Part shown: positions 15,160 to 20,043 of the stretch, in pieces
Numbering within the stretch: position 1 is the stretch's first letter
Layout: the number at the start of each line of letters is the position of its first letter
Virus record (IMG/VR): IMGVR_UViG_3300030108_002455
Span: 1-20,043 of that record
Reading direction: 5' to 3' (one strand)
DNA length: 20,043 bases
From: a virus
Translations under genes and position numbers: made by a program
The notes under the pieces: generated by a model
Told to the model about the DNA's origin: nothing
Database searches by the model: none
Seen by the model: only the letters and a program-made list of their open reading frames with translations

Positions 15160-15950
15160 TAACAGAATCCTCCTGAGTTATTAATACCAACTTCAGACGT
15201 TAAAGTAAACGCTTGATCCGCTGTTTGACCTTGAGCATCTGTAGCTCGAATTGTAAATGAATACTGTGTTTCACTTGAAATTGTTGGCATTGTTCCTGAT
15301 AATACTGCTCTATATGTGGAGCCACTTGGATTTGTTGTTGATCCAATAGTTAAACCAGCAGGCAGCGCTCCTGAAATAGGAGAAGTTGCAATTGTTGCAG
15401 CACTATCTGCTGTTACGTCTAAGTTTGCCGAATAAGATGCTCCAGATTCTGTATTTGACAAACTTGTTGTGGTCCACACTGGACCATCTGATACTGTTAA
15501 ATCTGTACCGCTTCTAGCTGCATTACCATCTGGGTTTGTAACTAAAATTCTAACATTTTGTCCATTTGTTAAACCAGCTGTACCTGTTGTAAAACTTATT
15601 GTTGTTGCACTTGTAAATGTAACAGATGTTGCAGATTGAAAAGCACCGTTTGCTCTTTGTAATTCTACTTTTGGTATTGATGCAAAATTTTGTCCTGTAA
15701 CAGTTATTGTACCACCCACATCTGCATCTATAACTGTTGGTGTAAAACTAGATATAACTGGTTGTGTTTCAGTTGGTATTGTAGCTGAACCACCTAGGTT
15801 TACAGCGACACCATTAATCGTAATTTGTTCATTTGCTAAAGCAGAATTTGGTATAACATCATTTTGAAATACTAAACTATCACCAGCTTCACCAACTGTT
15901 AAGTTAGTTCCTGATTGTGGTGCAATAGTATCTACTTCTATTTTACTCAT
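15159..15950 (-). CDS. IPT/TIG plus Ig-like appendage protein, copy A, 263 aa
   Basis: This is a 263-residue protein. The start MSKIEVDTIAPQSGTNLTVG is a common N-terminal tag of marine phage fibres. Residues 35-58 (NSALANEQITINGVAVNLGG) match copy B. Residues 64-154 are IPT/TIG-like (PVISSFTPTVIDADVGGTIT to VTNPDGNAARSGTDLTVSD). Residues 157-252 are a He_PIG/cadherin-like Ig domain with SGALPAGLTIG and YSFTIRATDAQGQTADQAFT. The first part of the Ig domain (160-225) differs from the other copies, while the final strand is nearly identical, which suggests mosaic exchange or relaxed loops. The end NNSGGFC has a terminal cysteine absent from copies B and C. The start overlaps the 152-aa gene stop. 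Confidence 0.8.
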   Translation of the reverse strand: MSKIEVDTIAPQSGTNLTVGEAGDSLVFQNDVIPNSALANEQITINGVAVNLGGSATIPTETQPVISSFTPTVIDADVGGTITVTGQNFASIPKVELQRANGAFQSATSVTFTSATTISFTTGTAGLTNGQNVRILVTNPDGNAARSGTDLTVSDGPVWTTTSLSNTESGASYSANLDVTADSAATIATSPISGALPAGLTIGSTTNPSGSTYRAVLSGTMPTISSETQYSFTIRATDAQGQTADQAFTLTSEVGINNSGGFC

Positions 15951-16408
15951 TATATAATTACCAAATTACCTGTTACTGTTACAGTTCCTGAAACTGTTAC
16001 TGGCCCTGCTAAAACTCCTGAGTCCATTGTTTGAACATCAGAAATTGTTGACGAGTGTGTTGTTACATAAGTTGTAGCTGTCATACTTGCAGATGGTGCA
16101 CGTTTTGCAGGATAAGTACAAAATACAGTTTTAGTTCCTGTTGTAAAATTCACCGCGTTATCTGAGTTTGAAGAGGAGATAATGGTATCTCTAGAAAGTG
16201 TATCAGGTGATGCATCTGTTACAGTTCCGATACCTACTTCAAATTCAGAAGTTCCATCGTGTGAAATACAGTAGAACGTACTGTTTGTAGTTCCAATACC
16301 AGCAACAAAAGTTTCAAAACCTGTTTCAGCTGTAGCTGATAGGTTTATAGTTCCTGTGCCAGTAGACGTACTCGTCTGTTTAACTCTATCGTTAAGTACA
16401 AAAGCCAT
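15950..16408 (-). CDS. Small tail/fibre-base protein, 152 aa
   Basis: This is a 152-residue protein. Residues 1-110 (MAFVLNDRVKQTSTSTGTGT, GFETFVAGIGTTNSTFYCIS, FEVGIGTVTDASPDTLSRDT, IISSSNSDNAVNFTTGTKTV) match a beta-rich module that I know from many phages as a stand-alone protein or the N-terminus of tail fibres. Residues 111-152 are a Thr/Ser/Val-rich tail with short alternating strands (GPVTVSGTVTVTGNLVII). It sits just before the first appendage cassette, so it may be the adaptor that fixes appendages to the tail; that is inference. AAGGA lies about 10 bases before the ATG. Confidence 0.7.
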   Translation of the reverse strand: MAFVLNDRVKQTSTSTGTGTINLSATAETGFETFVAGIGTTNSTFYCISHDGTSEFEVGIGTVTDASPDTLSRDTIISSSNSDNAVNFTTGTKTVFCTYPAKRAPSASMTATTYVTTHSSTISDVQTMDSGVLAGPVTVSGTVTVTGNLVII

Positions 16409-16424
16409 TTAATTAATCCTTCTA

Positions 16425-16874
16425 TTACGCGTCGCCTAATCTAATAATAGCATTTGAAGCATCAGCAGTAGGAAACTGAATAACAAAGTCTCCGTTAGTT
16501 GCTGTTTTATTGCCACCAAAATCTAAAACTAGTACAAGCTCGTTTCCGCCTCCAGTTGATTTGTATATCGCAGCTCCTGCAGCAGTCAATGTAACAGATG
16601 GAAAAGTTAGATCAGCAAAATCAACGAATGCAGTTGTTGTTCCTGCAACTCCGTTGTTTGTTAAATCTTTACCACCGGCTGGATAAGATGTTCCACTTGG
16701 ATTGACTTCACCCTGTCCGACTCCTGATAGGAATACAGTTGAGGTTACGCTGTAGTTACTTATGCTAGTATACAAAGCACACTTGAAAGTGTTTCCTCCA
16801 TTTCCAGAAGTGTCAAAATTAAATGTTCCTTTTAACAAACCAGATTTGAAAGAATTAGGTACTATATTTGCCAT
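16425..16874 (-). CDS. Beta-rich structural protein, 149 aa
   Basis: This is a 149-residue protein beginning MANIVPNSFKSGLLKGTFNF and continuing NTFKCALYTSISNYSVTSTV. The middle is Gly/Ser/Thr-rich (SGVGQGEVNPSGTSYPAGGK) and the C-terminus is beta-type (VDFADLTFPSVTLTAAGAAI, LVLVLDFGGNKTATNGDFVI). I recall proteins with this start (a short helix, then xFKCALYT) in marine phages near fibre or tail genes, with no assigned function. One cysteine (C32) is present. A clear AAGGAGA ribosome site precedes the ATG, and the gap to the upstream gene is 15 bases. It is probably a tail or fibre accessory component, judged from position. Confidence 0.65.
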   Translation of the reverse strand: MANIVPNSFKSGLLKGTFNFDTSGNGGNTFKCALYTSISNYSVTSTVFLSGVGQGEVNPSGTSYPAGGKDLTNNGVAGTTTAFVDFADLTFPSVTLTAAGAAIYKSTGGGNELVLVLDFGGNKTATNGDFVIQFPTADASNAIIRLGDA

Positions 16875-16889
16875 GTATTTATCTCCTTA

Positions 16890-17561
16890 TTATGGTGATG
16901 GTGATTTTAAAGGAGTACGAATAACACCATCTTGGTATTCGTCCCGGCGTCTACGACCTTGTTGTTCGATCGCGTACGATTGAAGAGCTTTTTGATAAGC
17001 CTGCATGTAGTATTGTAACATATCTGCAGGTCCTTTCAAGTATCCATATGCTTCTACCAGACAAGCATACAAAAGTAAATCCTGATATTTATTAGATATA
17101 TAAGTTCCAGAAGTGCTTGCTGCTCCAGATGTTAAGGTGTCTGGTTGTTTTACATACGCTAAAGTTATTTCATATGTGCTATCTGGTGTTGGTGCAACCA
17201 CCCAAAAATTAGCATCCCAGTTTCCATAATACTTTGGAAAGCCAGATTGCGTGCTTGGAGTGTCATAATATTCTGCCATGTAACTAGTTTCTTTCTTTTG
17301 TAAATATACTTGTTTGTTGTTAGAATCTTTTAATTGAACGTATCTAATAAATCTTAAATCAGATGGAATAGTGACATATCTGTTACCAGCTTGTAAGTTT
17401 GATGTTGCATAAAATCGGTTGTCATCAGAGTCTGCTTCTCTATATATTTTGTTTTCAGCATTCTTAATCATTGTGTTAAGAACTGAATTAGATAATACAG
17501 CACTGTCTACCTCTGTATAATCTCGGATATCATCTTGTAGATTAGCTAAAGTATAAGCCAT
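16890..17561 (-). CDS. Probable phage adaptor protein (head-tail connection), 223 aa
   Basis: This is a 223-residue protein. The helical N-terminus (MAYTLANLQDDIRDYTEVDS, then LNTMIKNAENKIYREADSDD) matches adaptor proteins that I know from SU10/phiEco32-like and marine podoviruses, which join the portal ring to the tail. A beta-rich middle follows (RYVTIPSDLRFIRYVQLKDS, WVVAPTPDSTYEITLAYVKQ). The C-terminal helix, about residues 155-200 (NKYQDLLLYACLVEAYGYLK, MLQYYMQAYQKALQSYAIEQ), is followed by a basic Arg patch (GRRRRDE). The order long helix, beta core, long helix fits that family. The start is shared with the stop of the 44-aa gene, whose end supplies a GGAG ribosome site. The family assignment is from memory and is fairly firm. 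Confidence 0.75.
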   Translation of the reverse strand: MAYTLANLQDDIRDYTEVDSAVLSNSVLNTMIKNAENKIYREADSDDNRFYATSNLQAGNRYVTIPSDLRFIRYVQLKDSNNKQVYLQKKETSYMAEYYDTPSTQSGFPKYYGNWDANFWVVAPTPDSTYEITLAYVKQPDTLTSGAASTSGTYISNKYQDLLLYACLVEAYGYLKGPADMLQYYMQAYQKALQSYAIEQQGRRRRDEYQDGVIRTPLKSPSP

Positions 17562-17695
17562 TACTCCTGATCTCCTTGATGTTTTCTATTTATTTTTTCT
17601 GCTTTGTCAGATCTTACTTCATACATTTCAAGATGTTCATCTTGAGATTTAGGTGTAAATATATTTTTTATCCAATTCCAAATTTTTCTAATCAT
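17561..17695 (-). CDS. Mini-protein, 44 aa, within the connector block
   Basis: Translation from the ATG at 17695 gives 44 residues: MIRKIWNWIKNIFTPKSQDE, then HLEMYEVRSDKAEKINRKHQ and GDQE, then TAA. It exactly bridges the 209-aa gene (ATGA overlap) and the 223-aa gene (TAATG overlap), which is strong support for a real gene. The first 13 residues form a basic, Trp/Ile-rich amphipathic helix (RKIWNWIKNIF), a type that often touches membranes or packs on a larger protein. The rest is highly charged. I recall similar short proteins at this place in pelagiphage-type contigs. The function is unknown. The nearest AGGAGG lies about 20 bases upstream, so coupling probably helps. Confidence 0.75.
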   Translation of the reverse strand: MIRKIWNWIKNIFTPKSQDEHLEMYEVRSDKAEKINRKHQGDQE

Positions 17696-18321
17696 GGCTG
17701 TATTGTGACTGGTCCTCCTGATAGACCAATGCCTCCTCCTTGTTTAAGTCCTGTTGTAGCAGTATTTGTTGCTACAGTAAAATGAAAAAAGTTTGATAGA
17801 GTATAACTTGTTTCTAAAACTAATGGACCAGGTGTTATTTTTCCAAGAGTAATTGTATATCCTGCAGCTCTTTGAATATTTGATCCTTGTATACCATCGA
17901 AATCTTTTATATCTGCAAAAGCAAAAACAGAAGTTCCATTTACTCCTGTAACTGGATTGTATGGAGTTCCTGTTCCTGGTGAGATAGTTGGTGCTCCTCT
18001 AAACACAACTGTTTGTCCTGTAGTCAAACCATGACCAGGTGCAAAAACATTTATTTTACCGGACCCTGCTTGCATAGTTTCAAAAGGGTCTTCAGGTAAT
18101 GAAAACAAAGTGCTAGGCTCAGATCTATCTGATCTTACATTTAACAAAGCAATAGCATCTGCACCATTTGGTTTTGGTTCTAATTGTGGTTGCTTTGGTT
18201 CGTATTCTGAAACATGTACAAATGCACCATTCCATTCTCTGACCATTTCTTTGTATGGAAATTCCATACCTGATCTATCAGATATTGCTTTTGCGAATTT
18301 ACCTGTTGCGTATTTAGACAT
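17692..18321 (-). CDS. Conserved marine-phage structural protein, 209 aa
   Basis: This is a 209-residue protein. Residues 1-50 (MSKYATGKFAKAISDRSGME, FPYKEMVREWNGAFVHVSEY, EPKQPQLEPK) are a highly recognisable start from marine phage contigs. Residues 84-180 are a beta-type module containing GHGLTTGQTVVFRGAP (96-111), a motif frequent in phage tail proteins and also seen in the nozzle candidate (117-128 there). The C-terminus is Gly-rich (GLKQGGGIGLSGGPVTIQP). The gene lies between two connector candidates and shares bases with both neighbouring genes. A neck or tail-completion role is likely by position, but I cannot name a function. AGGAG sits at the end of the upstream gene. Confidence 0.7.
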   Translation of the reverse strand: MSKYATGKFAKAISDRSGMEFPYKEMVREWNGAFVHVSEYEPKQPQLEPKPNGADAIALLNVRSDRSEPSTLFSLPEDPFETMQAGSGKINVFAPGHGLTTGQTVVFRGAPTISPGTGTPYNPVTGVNGTSVFAFADIKDFDGIQGSNIQRAAGYTITLGKITPGPLVLETSYTLSNFFHFTVATNTATTGLKQGGGIGLSGGPVTIQP

Positions 18322-19070
18322 TATGCTCCTGGGTAATAAGCTTTTGGTGTAATATATGTACTAGAAGCTGAACCATCTTCTTGCAACGCTCTTTGAAATT
18401 CATCTTCATATAATAATTTCATTTGTTGTGTAAGTTGTGGAGCATACTTCATTGATAAGTAATAAGCTAAACCAGAAACCATGCATGGTACAAATCTAAA
18501 TGGTAAATCAGTTGCATTAGTATATACACCAACATCTTGAATTCTTTTTATAAAATAAAAATGCATATCTTTAGTTGCATTAGTCGAATCTGGTGTTGGA
18601 TAAACACTTACACTTACATGGTCAATAAATCTTTGTACCCAATATTGATTAGGTGTACCTTTAGCAAGTTTATTTGAGAAACCTGCATAAGTAGATCTAT
18701 CAACTTTTGTCATTGGACTATCTGATTGATCTGTTTGAGTTCTATTTGATCTTAATTGTGCTTCAAGAATATCTGAAATTCCATGAACATTCGCAGGAGT
18801 TGAAACAGCATTTGTACCATCACCTGCTGATCTAAAAAATTTATATTCAGCTTGTCCCTCTACCAAATCAAGATTAAGTTCTCCTATTTCCCAATAGTGA
18901 ATACCTCTATTGCCCCATTCCTGAAGCATTATATTTAATGATCGTCTTGAAGTTTTTAATTGATAACCTGAAACATCTTGCATACCAAGACGTTCGAACG
19001 CTTCTTCTATTATTTCATCAATAGAAAAAGTTTTATCAAATGTAGTTGTACCCGAGGTAGTGTTAGCCAT
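18321..19070 (-). CDS. Probable head-to-tail connector / tail tubular protein A-like, 249 aa
   Basis: This is a 249-residue protein. Residues 13-60 form helices with the motif IDEIIEEAFERLGMQDVSGY, KTSRRSLNIMLQEWGNRGIH, YWEIGELN, as in P22 gp4-like or T7 gp11-like adaptor proteins that extend the portal ring. The beta-rich centre (residues 65-175) includes VEGQAEYKF and VSVSVYPTPDSTNATKDMHF. A C-terminal helical part, about 190-235 (LPFRFVPCMVSGLAYYLSMK, MKLLYEDEFQRALQEDG), resembles that of the 223-aa adaptor (a helix with Leu/Tyr/Ala, then an F/YQxAL motif). The two may therefore be distant relatives stacked in one connector. A clear AGGAGG ribosome site lies four bases before the ATG. Confidence 0.7.
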   Translation of the reverse strand: MANTTSGTTTFDKTFSIDEIIEEAFERLGMQDVSGYQLKTSRRSLNIMLQEWGNRGIHYWEIGELNLDLVEGQAEYKFFRSAGDGTNAVSTPANVHGISDILEAQLRSNRTQTDQSDSPMTKVDRSTYAGFSNKLAKGTPNQYWVQRFIDHVSVSVYPTPDSTNATKDMHFYFIKRIQDVGVYTNATDLPFRFVPCMVSGLAYYLSMKYAPQLTQQMKLLYEDEFQRALQEDGSASSTYITPKAYYPGA

Positions 19071-19078
19071 TTAACCTC

Positions 19079-19372
19079 CTAGCCAGTATAACCTAAAGTG
19101 ACTGATCCTGTTCCTGATATTGTAGCATGTACTGTAGTTTCAAATCTTATTCCTTCACCAGGAACAAATATATCTAAACCTTCTGTTCCAAAGTGTGCTT
19201 GAAATAATAAATCACCAGAATTGTCTGCACTGTTTCTTAATTCAAGTTGACCACTTGCATGACCTTTACCTTGTATATAAGTTATTCTGCATGGACCAAT
19301 ATTAGTTGATCCTCCAGCAATTGTCTTTACCTGACCTGTACTTGTTACTCTTGTAAATCTTTGATCTGACAT
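19079..19372 (-). CDS. Small beta-rich virion protein, 97 aa
   Basis: This is a 97-residue protein: MSDQRFTRVTSTGQVKTIAG, CRITYIQGKGHASGQLELRN, LLFQAHFGTEGLDIFVPGEG, IRFETTVHATISGTGSVTLG. It is made of short alternating strands with Gly turns, has one cysteine (C28), and has no signal or membrane segment. I recall proteins of the same length and pattern next to capsid genes in marine phages; their function is unknown. A head decoration or a small jelly-roll-type component is possible. The gene lies directly downstream of the UUCG hairpin, has a strong AAGGAGA ribosome site, and ends eight bases before the next start. Confidence 0.65.
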   Translation of the reverse strand: MSDQRFTRVTSTGQVKTIAGGSTNIGPCRITYIQGKGHASGQLELRNSADNSGDLLFQAHFGTEGLDIFVPGEGIRFETTVHATISGTGSVTLGYTG

Positions 19373-19392
19373 TAGTTCTCCTTAAAATTTAA

Positions 19393-19410
19393 GTGGGGCC
19401 GAAGCCCCAC
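19393..19410 (-). terminator. GC-rich UUCG hairpin, possible (partial) terminator
   Basis: In minus-strand RNA the sequence is GTGGGGC-TTCG-GCCCCAC, a perfect seven-pair stem closed by a C(UUCG)G tetraloop, the most stable tetraloop class. It is followed by TTAAATTTTAAG, which is AT-rich but not a clean T-run, so termination may be partial. The alternative role is an RNA-stability element protecting the 3' end of the promoter-proximal message. It lies between the 135-aa and 97-aa genes and stands out sharply against the AT-rich surroundings. Confidence 0.75.
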
Positions 19411-19423
19411 AATAAATTAATTA

Positions 19424-19831
19424 TTACGCTTCTTTAGCAAATACACCTTGCACGTCAACAATCGTCCAATGAGTTGTTGAGTTTAAAGATGCACATACTA
19501 CAAAGTCACCAACTTTTGATGTACCTTTTGTATTAATAATATCTTTGTTATCTGTCAAAGATCCAGCATACAAAATACCATCGTTAGCATTTGGGCTAAT
19601 TGTTAATGCGTTAGTTCCATCAGGAGCTGTATTTACGAAAGTAAATATTCTTCCAATAGAAATTGCAGGTAAAGTAAATACCACACCATCAGTTGATGAT
19701 GTAAAAGTTTTACCAGAATCTGCATTCTGCACTGTGTAGTTAGCTGATTTGTTTTCTAGATTGAATCCAGTAACGCCTGACTCGTTAAACTTACCTTGCA
19801 GAACTGGTCCTCTAAACAATGTTTTTGCCAT
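19424..19831 (-). CDS. Probable head-associated structural protein, 135 aa
   Basis: This is a 135-residue protein beginning MAKTLFRGPVLQGKFNESGV, followed by a beta-rich body (residues 30-127) with ANYTVQNADSGKTFTSSTDG, VVFTLPAISIGRIFTFVNTA and HWTIVDVQGVF. The body resembles the C-terminal module of the 239-aa protein in the order of its motifs. It has its own upstream promoter and leader, a strong AGGAGG ribosome site about 8 bases before the ATG, and a strong hairpin downstream. This arrangement suggests a high copy number, as for a capsid decoration (cement) protein. That role is inference from position and expression signals; I do not recognise a named family. Confidence 0.65.
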   Translation of the reverse strand: MAKTLFRGPVLQGKFNESGVTGFNLENKSANYTVQNADSGKTFTSSTDGVVFTLPAISIGRIFTFVNTAPDGTNALTISPNANDGILYAGSLTDNKDIINTKGTSKVGDFVVCASLNSTTHWTIVDVQGVFAKEA

Positions 19832-19853
19832 AGTATTATCCTCCTAGTTTTCC

Positions 19854-19894
19854 GAACGTAGTCTCTAGGCCGTCGACTATACTCGTCTACGTTC
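19854..19894 (-). repeat. Eight-pair inverted repeat in the leader RNA
   Basis: GAACGTAG (minus strand 19894-19887) is complementary to CTACGTTC (19861-19854), separated by 25 bases that include the palindrome GTCGAC. In RNA it would form a stem just upstream of the AGGAGG ribosome site at about 19841-19846, and so could shape ribosome access or message stability. It is more GC-rich than its surroundings. Confidence 0.5.
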
Positions 19895-19902
19895 TGATTA
19901 AT

Positions 19903-19924
19903 TGTATAGTGGTAAAACTATACA
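19903..19924 (-). repeat. Perfect 8-bp palindrome over the -10 region
   Basis: TGTATAGT and ACTATACA are exact reverse complements separated by six bases. The palindrome covers the -10 candidate TATAGT, so it may be an operator. In a transcript starting upstream it could instead form a hairpin. Confidence 0.5.
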
Positions 19925-19945
19925 CTACATTTTAGTAGAGTGCAA
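19917..19945 (-). promoter_or_regulatory. Sigma70-like promoter candidate
   Basis: On the minus strand, TTGCAC (19945-19940) and TATAGT (19922-19917) are separated by exactly 17 bases. The -10 box matches TATAAT at five of six positions; the -35 box keeps the TTG core only. It lies between the upstream gene and the 135-aa gene and points into the structural genes. AT-rich DNA gives chance matches, so the support is spacing plus location. Confidence 0.5.
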
Positions 19946-19993
19946 GAGAGCCTGTAATGTGAATTGAATTTATTCAACGATGTAGCTTTTTTA

Positions 19994-20043
19994 TTAAGTA
20001 GCTACTGAAACTTGTGGAGCTGCACCTTCGACAGTATTCTGTC
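19994..20043 (-). CDS. C-terminal end of upstream gene, possibly major capsid protein (partial)
   Basis: The minus-strand frame that enters from the right edge reads QNTVEGAAPQVSVAT and then two stops in a row (TAA TAA, 19996-19991). Only 15 residues are visible, so no family can be assigned. The position just before a probable head-associated protein and the connector genes fits the major capsid protein of this phage type. The double stop suggests a gene where efficient termination of translation matters. It could also be another head gene. Confidence 0.5.
   Translation of the reverse strand, partial: QNTVEGAAPQVSVAT

Larger units (their letters stand above)
12767..15950 (-). repeat. Appendage cassette, first copy (copy A)
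   Basis: This is the promoter-proximal copy of the three-gene order. All gene junctions inside it, and the junction to copy B, share bases (TAATG), so the whole copy is translationally coupled. Confidence 0.85.
19832..19993 (-). promoter_or_regulatory. Structured non-coding leader of the late genes
   Basis: This is the only sizeable gene-free stretch (about 160 bases). In minus-strand order it holds the 3' half of a six-pair inverted repeat that spans the upstream stop codons (20000-20005 with 19982-19987), an AT palindrome TTGAAT-AA-ATTCAA (19964-19977), a promoter candidate, an eight-pair palindrome, an eight-pair inverted repeat and the AGGAGG ribosome site. I see no open reading frame with a ribosome site in it. 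Confidence 0.6.

Noticed and set aside
5980-15950. Diversity-generating retroelement acting on the fibre genes
   Set aside because: The lectin-like genes are tempting targets, but there is no reverse transcriptase, no template/variable repeat pair and no adenine-biased variation between near-identical blocks.
5980-15950. Recent tandem duplication by an insertion sequence or transposon
   Set aside because: No transposase, terminal inverted repeats or long identical DNA flanks are visible at the cassette borders; the copies are strongly diverged.
16256-16276. Second copper-type site (FYCISHDG) in the 152-aa protein
   Set aside because: It has Cys and His near each other, but there is no Met at the right spacing and no upstream His motif; the position corresponds to a variable loop in the family.
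17628-17645. Perfect inverted repeat TCAAGATG-TT-CATCTTGA
   Set aside because: It lies inside the 44-aa coding frame, has a two-base loop and no T-run. About one such eight-pair repeat is expected by chance in 20 kb.
19964-19977. AT palindrome TTGAAT-AA-ATTCAA as a terminator of the upstream gene
   Set aside because: The two-base loop, AT-only pairs apart from one G-C, and missing T-run make it a poor terminator; it is mentioned only as part of the leader.
1-20043. tRNA genes
   Set aside because: I saw no cloverleaf with a TTCGAATC-type arm on either strand; coding frames are continuous across nearly the whole window.

Overview
The window is part of the late (virion structure) region of a tailed bacteriophage genome. 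All genes I can support lie on the minus strand, so transcription runs from the right edge to the left edge. They are packed end to end, often sharing the TAATG or ATGA stop/start bases, and the DNA is AT-rich by inspection. Many products belong to protein families I associate with uncultured marine phages (uvMED-type contigs) and pelagiphages of SAR11 bacteria. That host link is recalled from family resemblance and not proven here. A short-tailed (podovirus-like) particle fits best, because there are adaptor and nozzle candidates but no sheath, tail-tube or tape-measure gene.

Layout in transcription order: (1) 19994-20043, the last 15 codons of a gene that by position may be the major capsid protein. 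(2) 19832-19993, a non-coding leader with a sigma70-like promoter and inverted repeats. (3) A 135-aa probable head-associated protein, then a GC-rich UUCG hairpin at 19393-19410, then a 97-aa protein. (4) A connector block of 249 aa, 209 aa, a 44-aa mini-protein and 223 aa. (5) Two small structural proteins of 149 and 152 aa. (6) About 10 kb at 5980-15950 made of three consecutive versions of the same three-gene cassette: an IPT/TIG plus Ig-like protein, a LamG-like plus SPRY-like lectin-type protein, and a protein with three internal repeats of about 100 residues (the family I recall as DUF7483). (7) Two paralogous solenoid-like proteins with eight and two 22-residue repeats. (8) A 239-aa fibre-type protein, a 648-aa beta-propeller-like tail nozzle candidate, three small virion proteins of 55, 110 and 84 aa, and the first 544 residues of a large protein that leaves the window at the left edge.

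The main result is the triplicated receptor-binding-type cassette. It takes half of the window, and the copies are strongly diverged. In the third copy the Ig-like protein carries an inserted domain with a complete type-1 copper ligand set (His, Cys-x-x-His-x-x-Met). The cassettes probably build several kinds of host-contacting tail appendage, with adaptor and nozzle proteins forming the tail core. I see no replication, packaging, lysis, integration, CRISPR or tRNA genes, and no gene-free stretch longer than about 160 bases.
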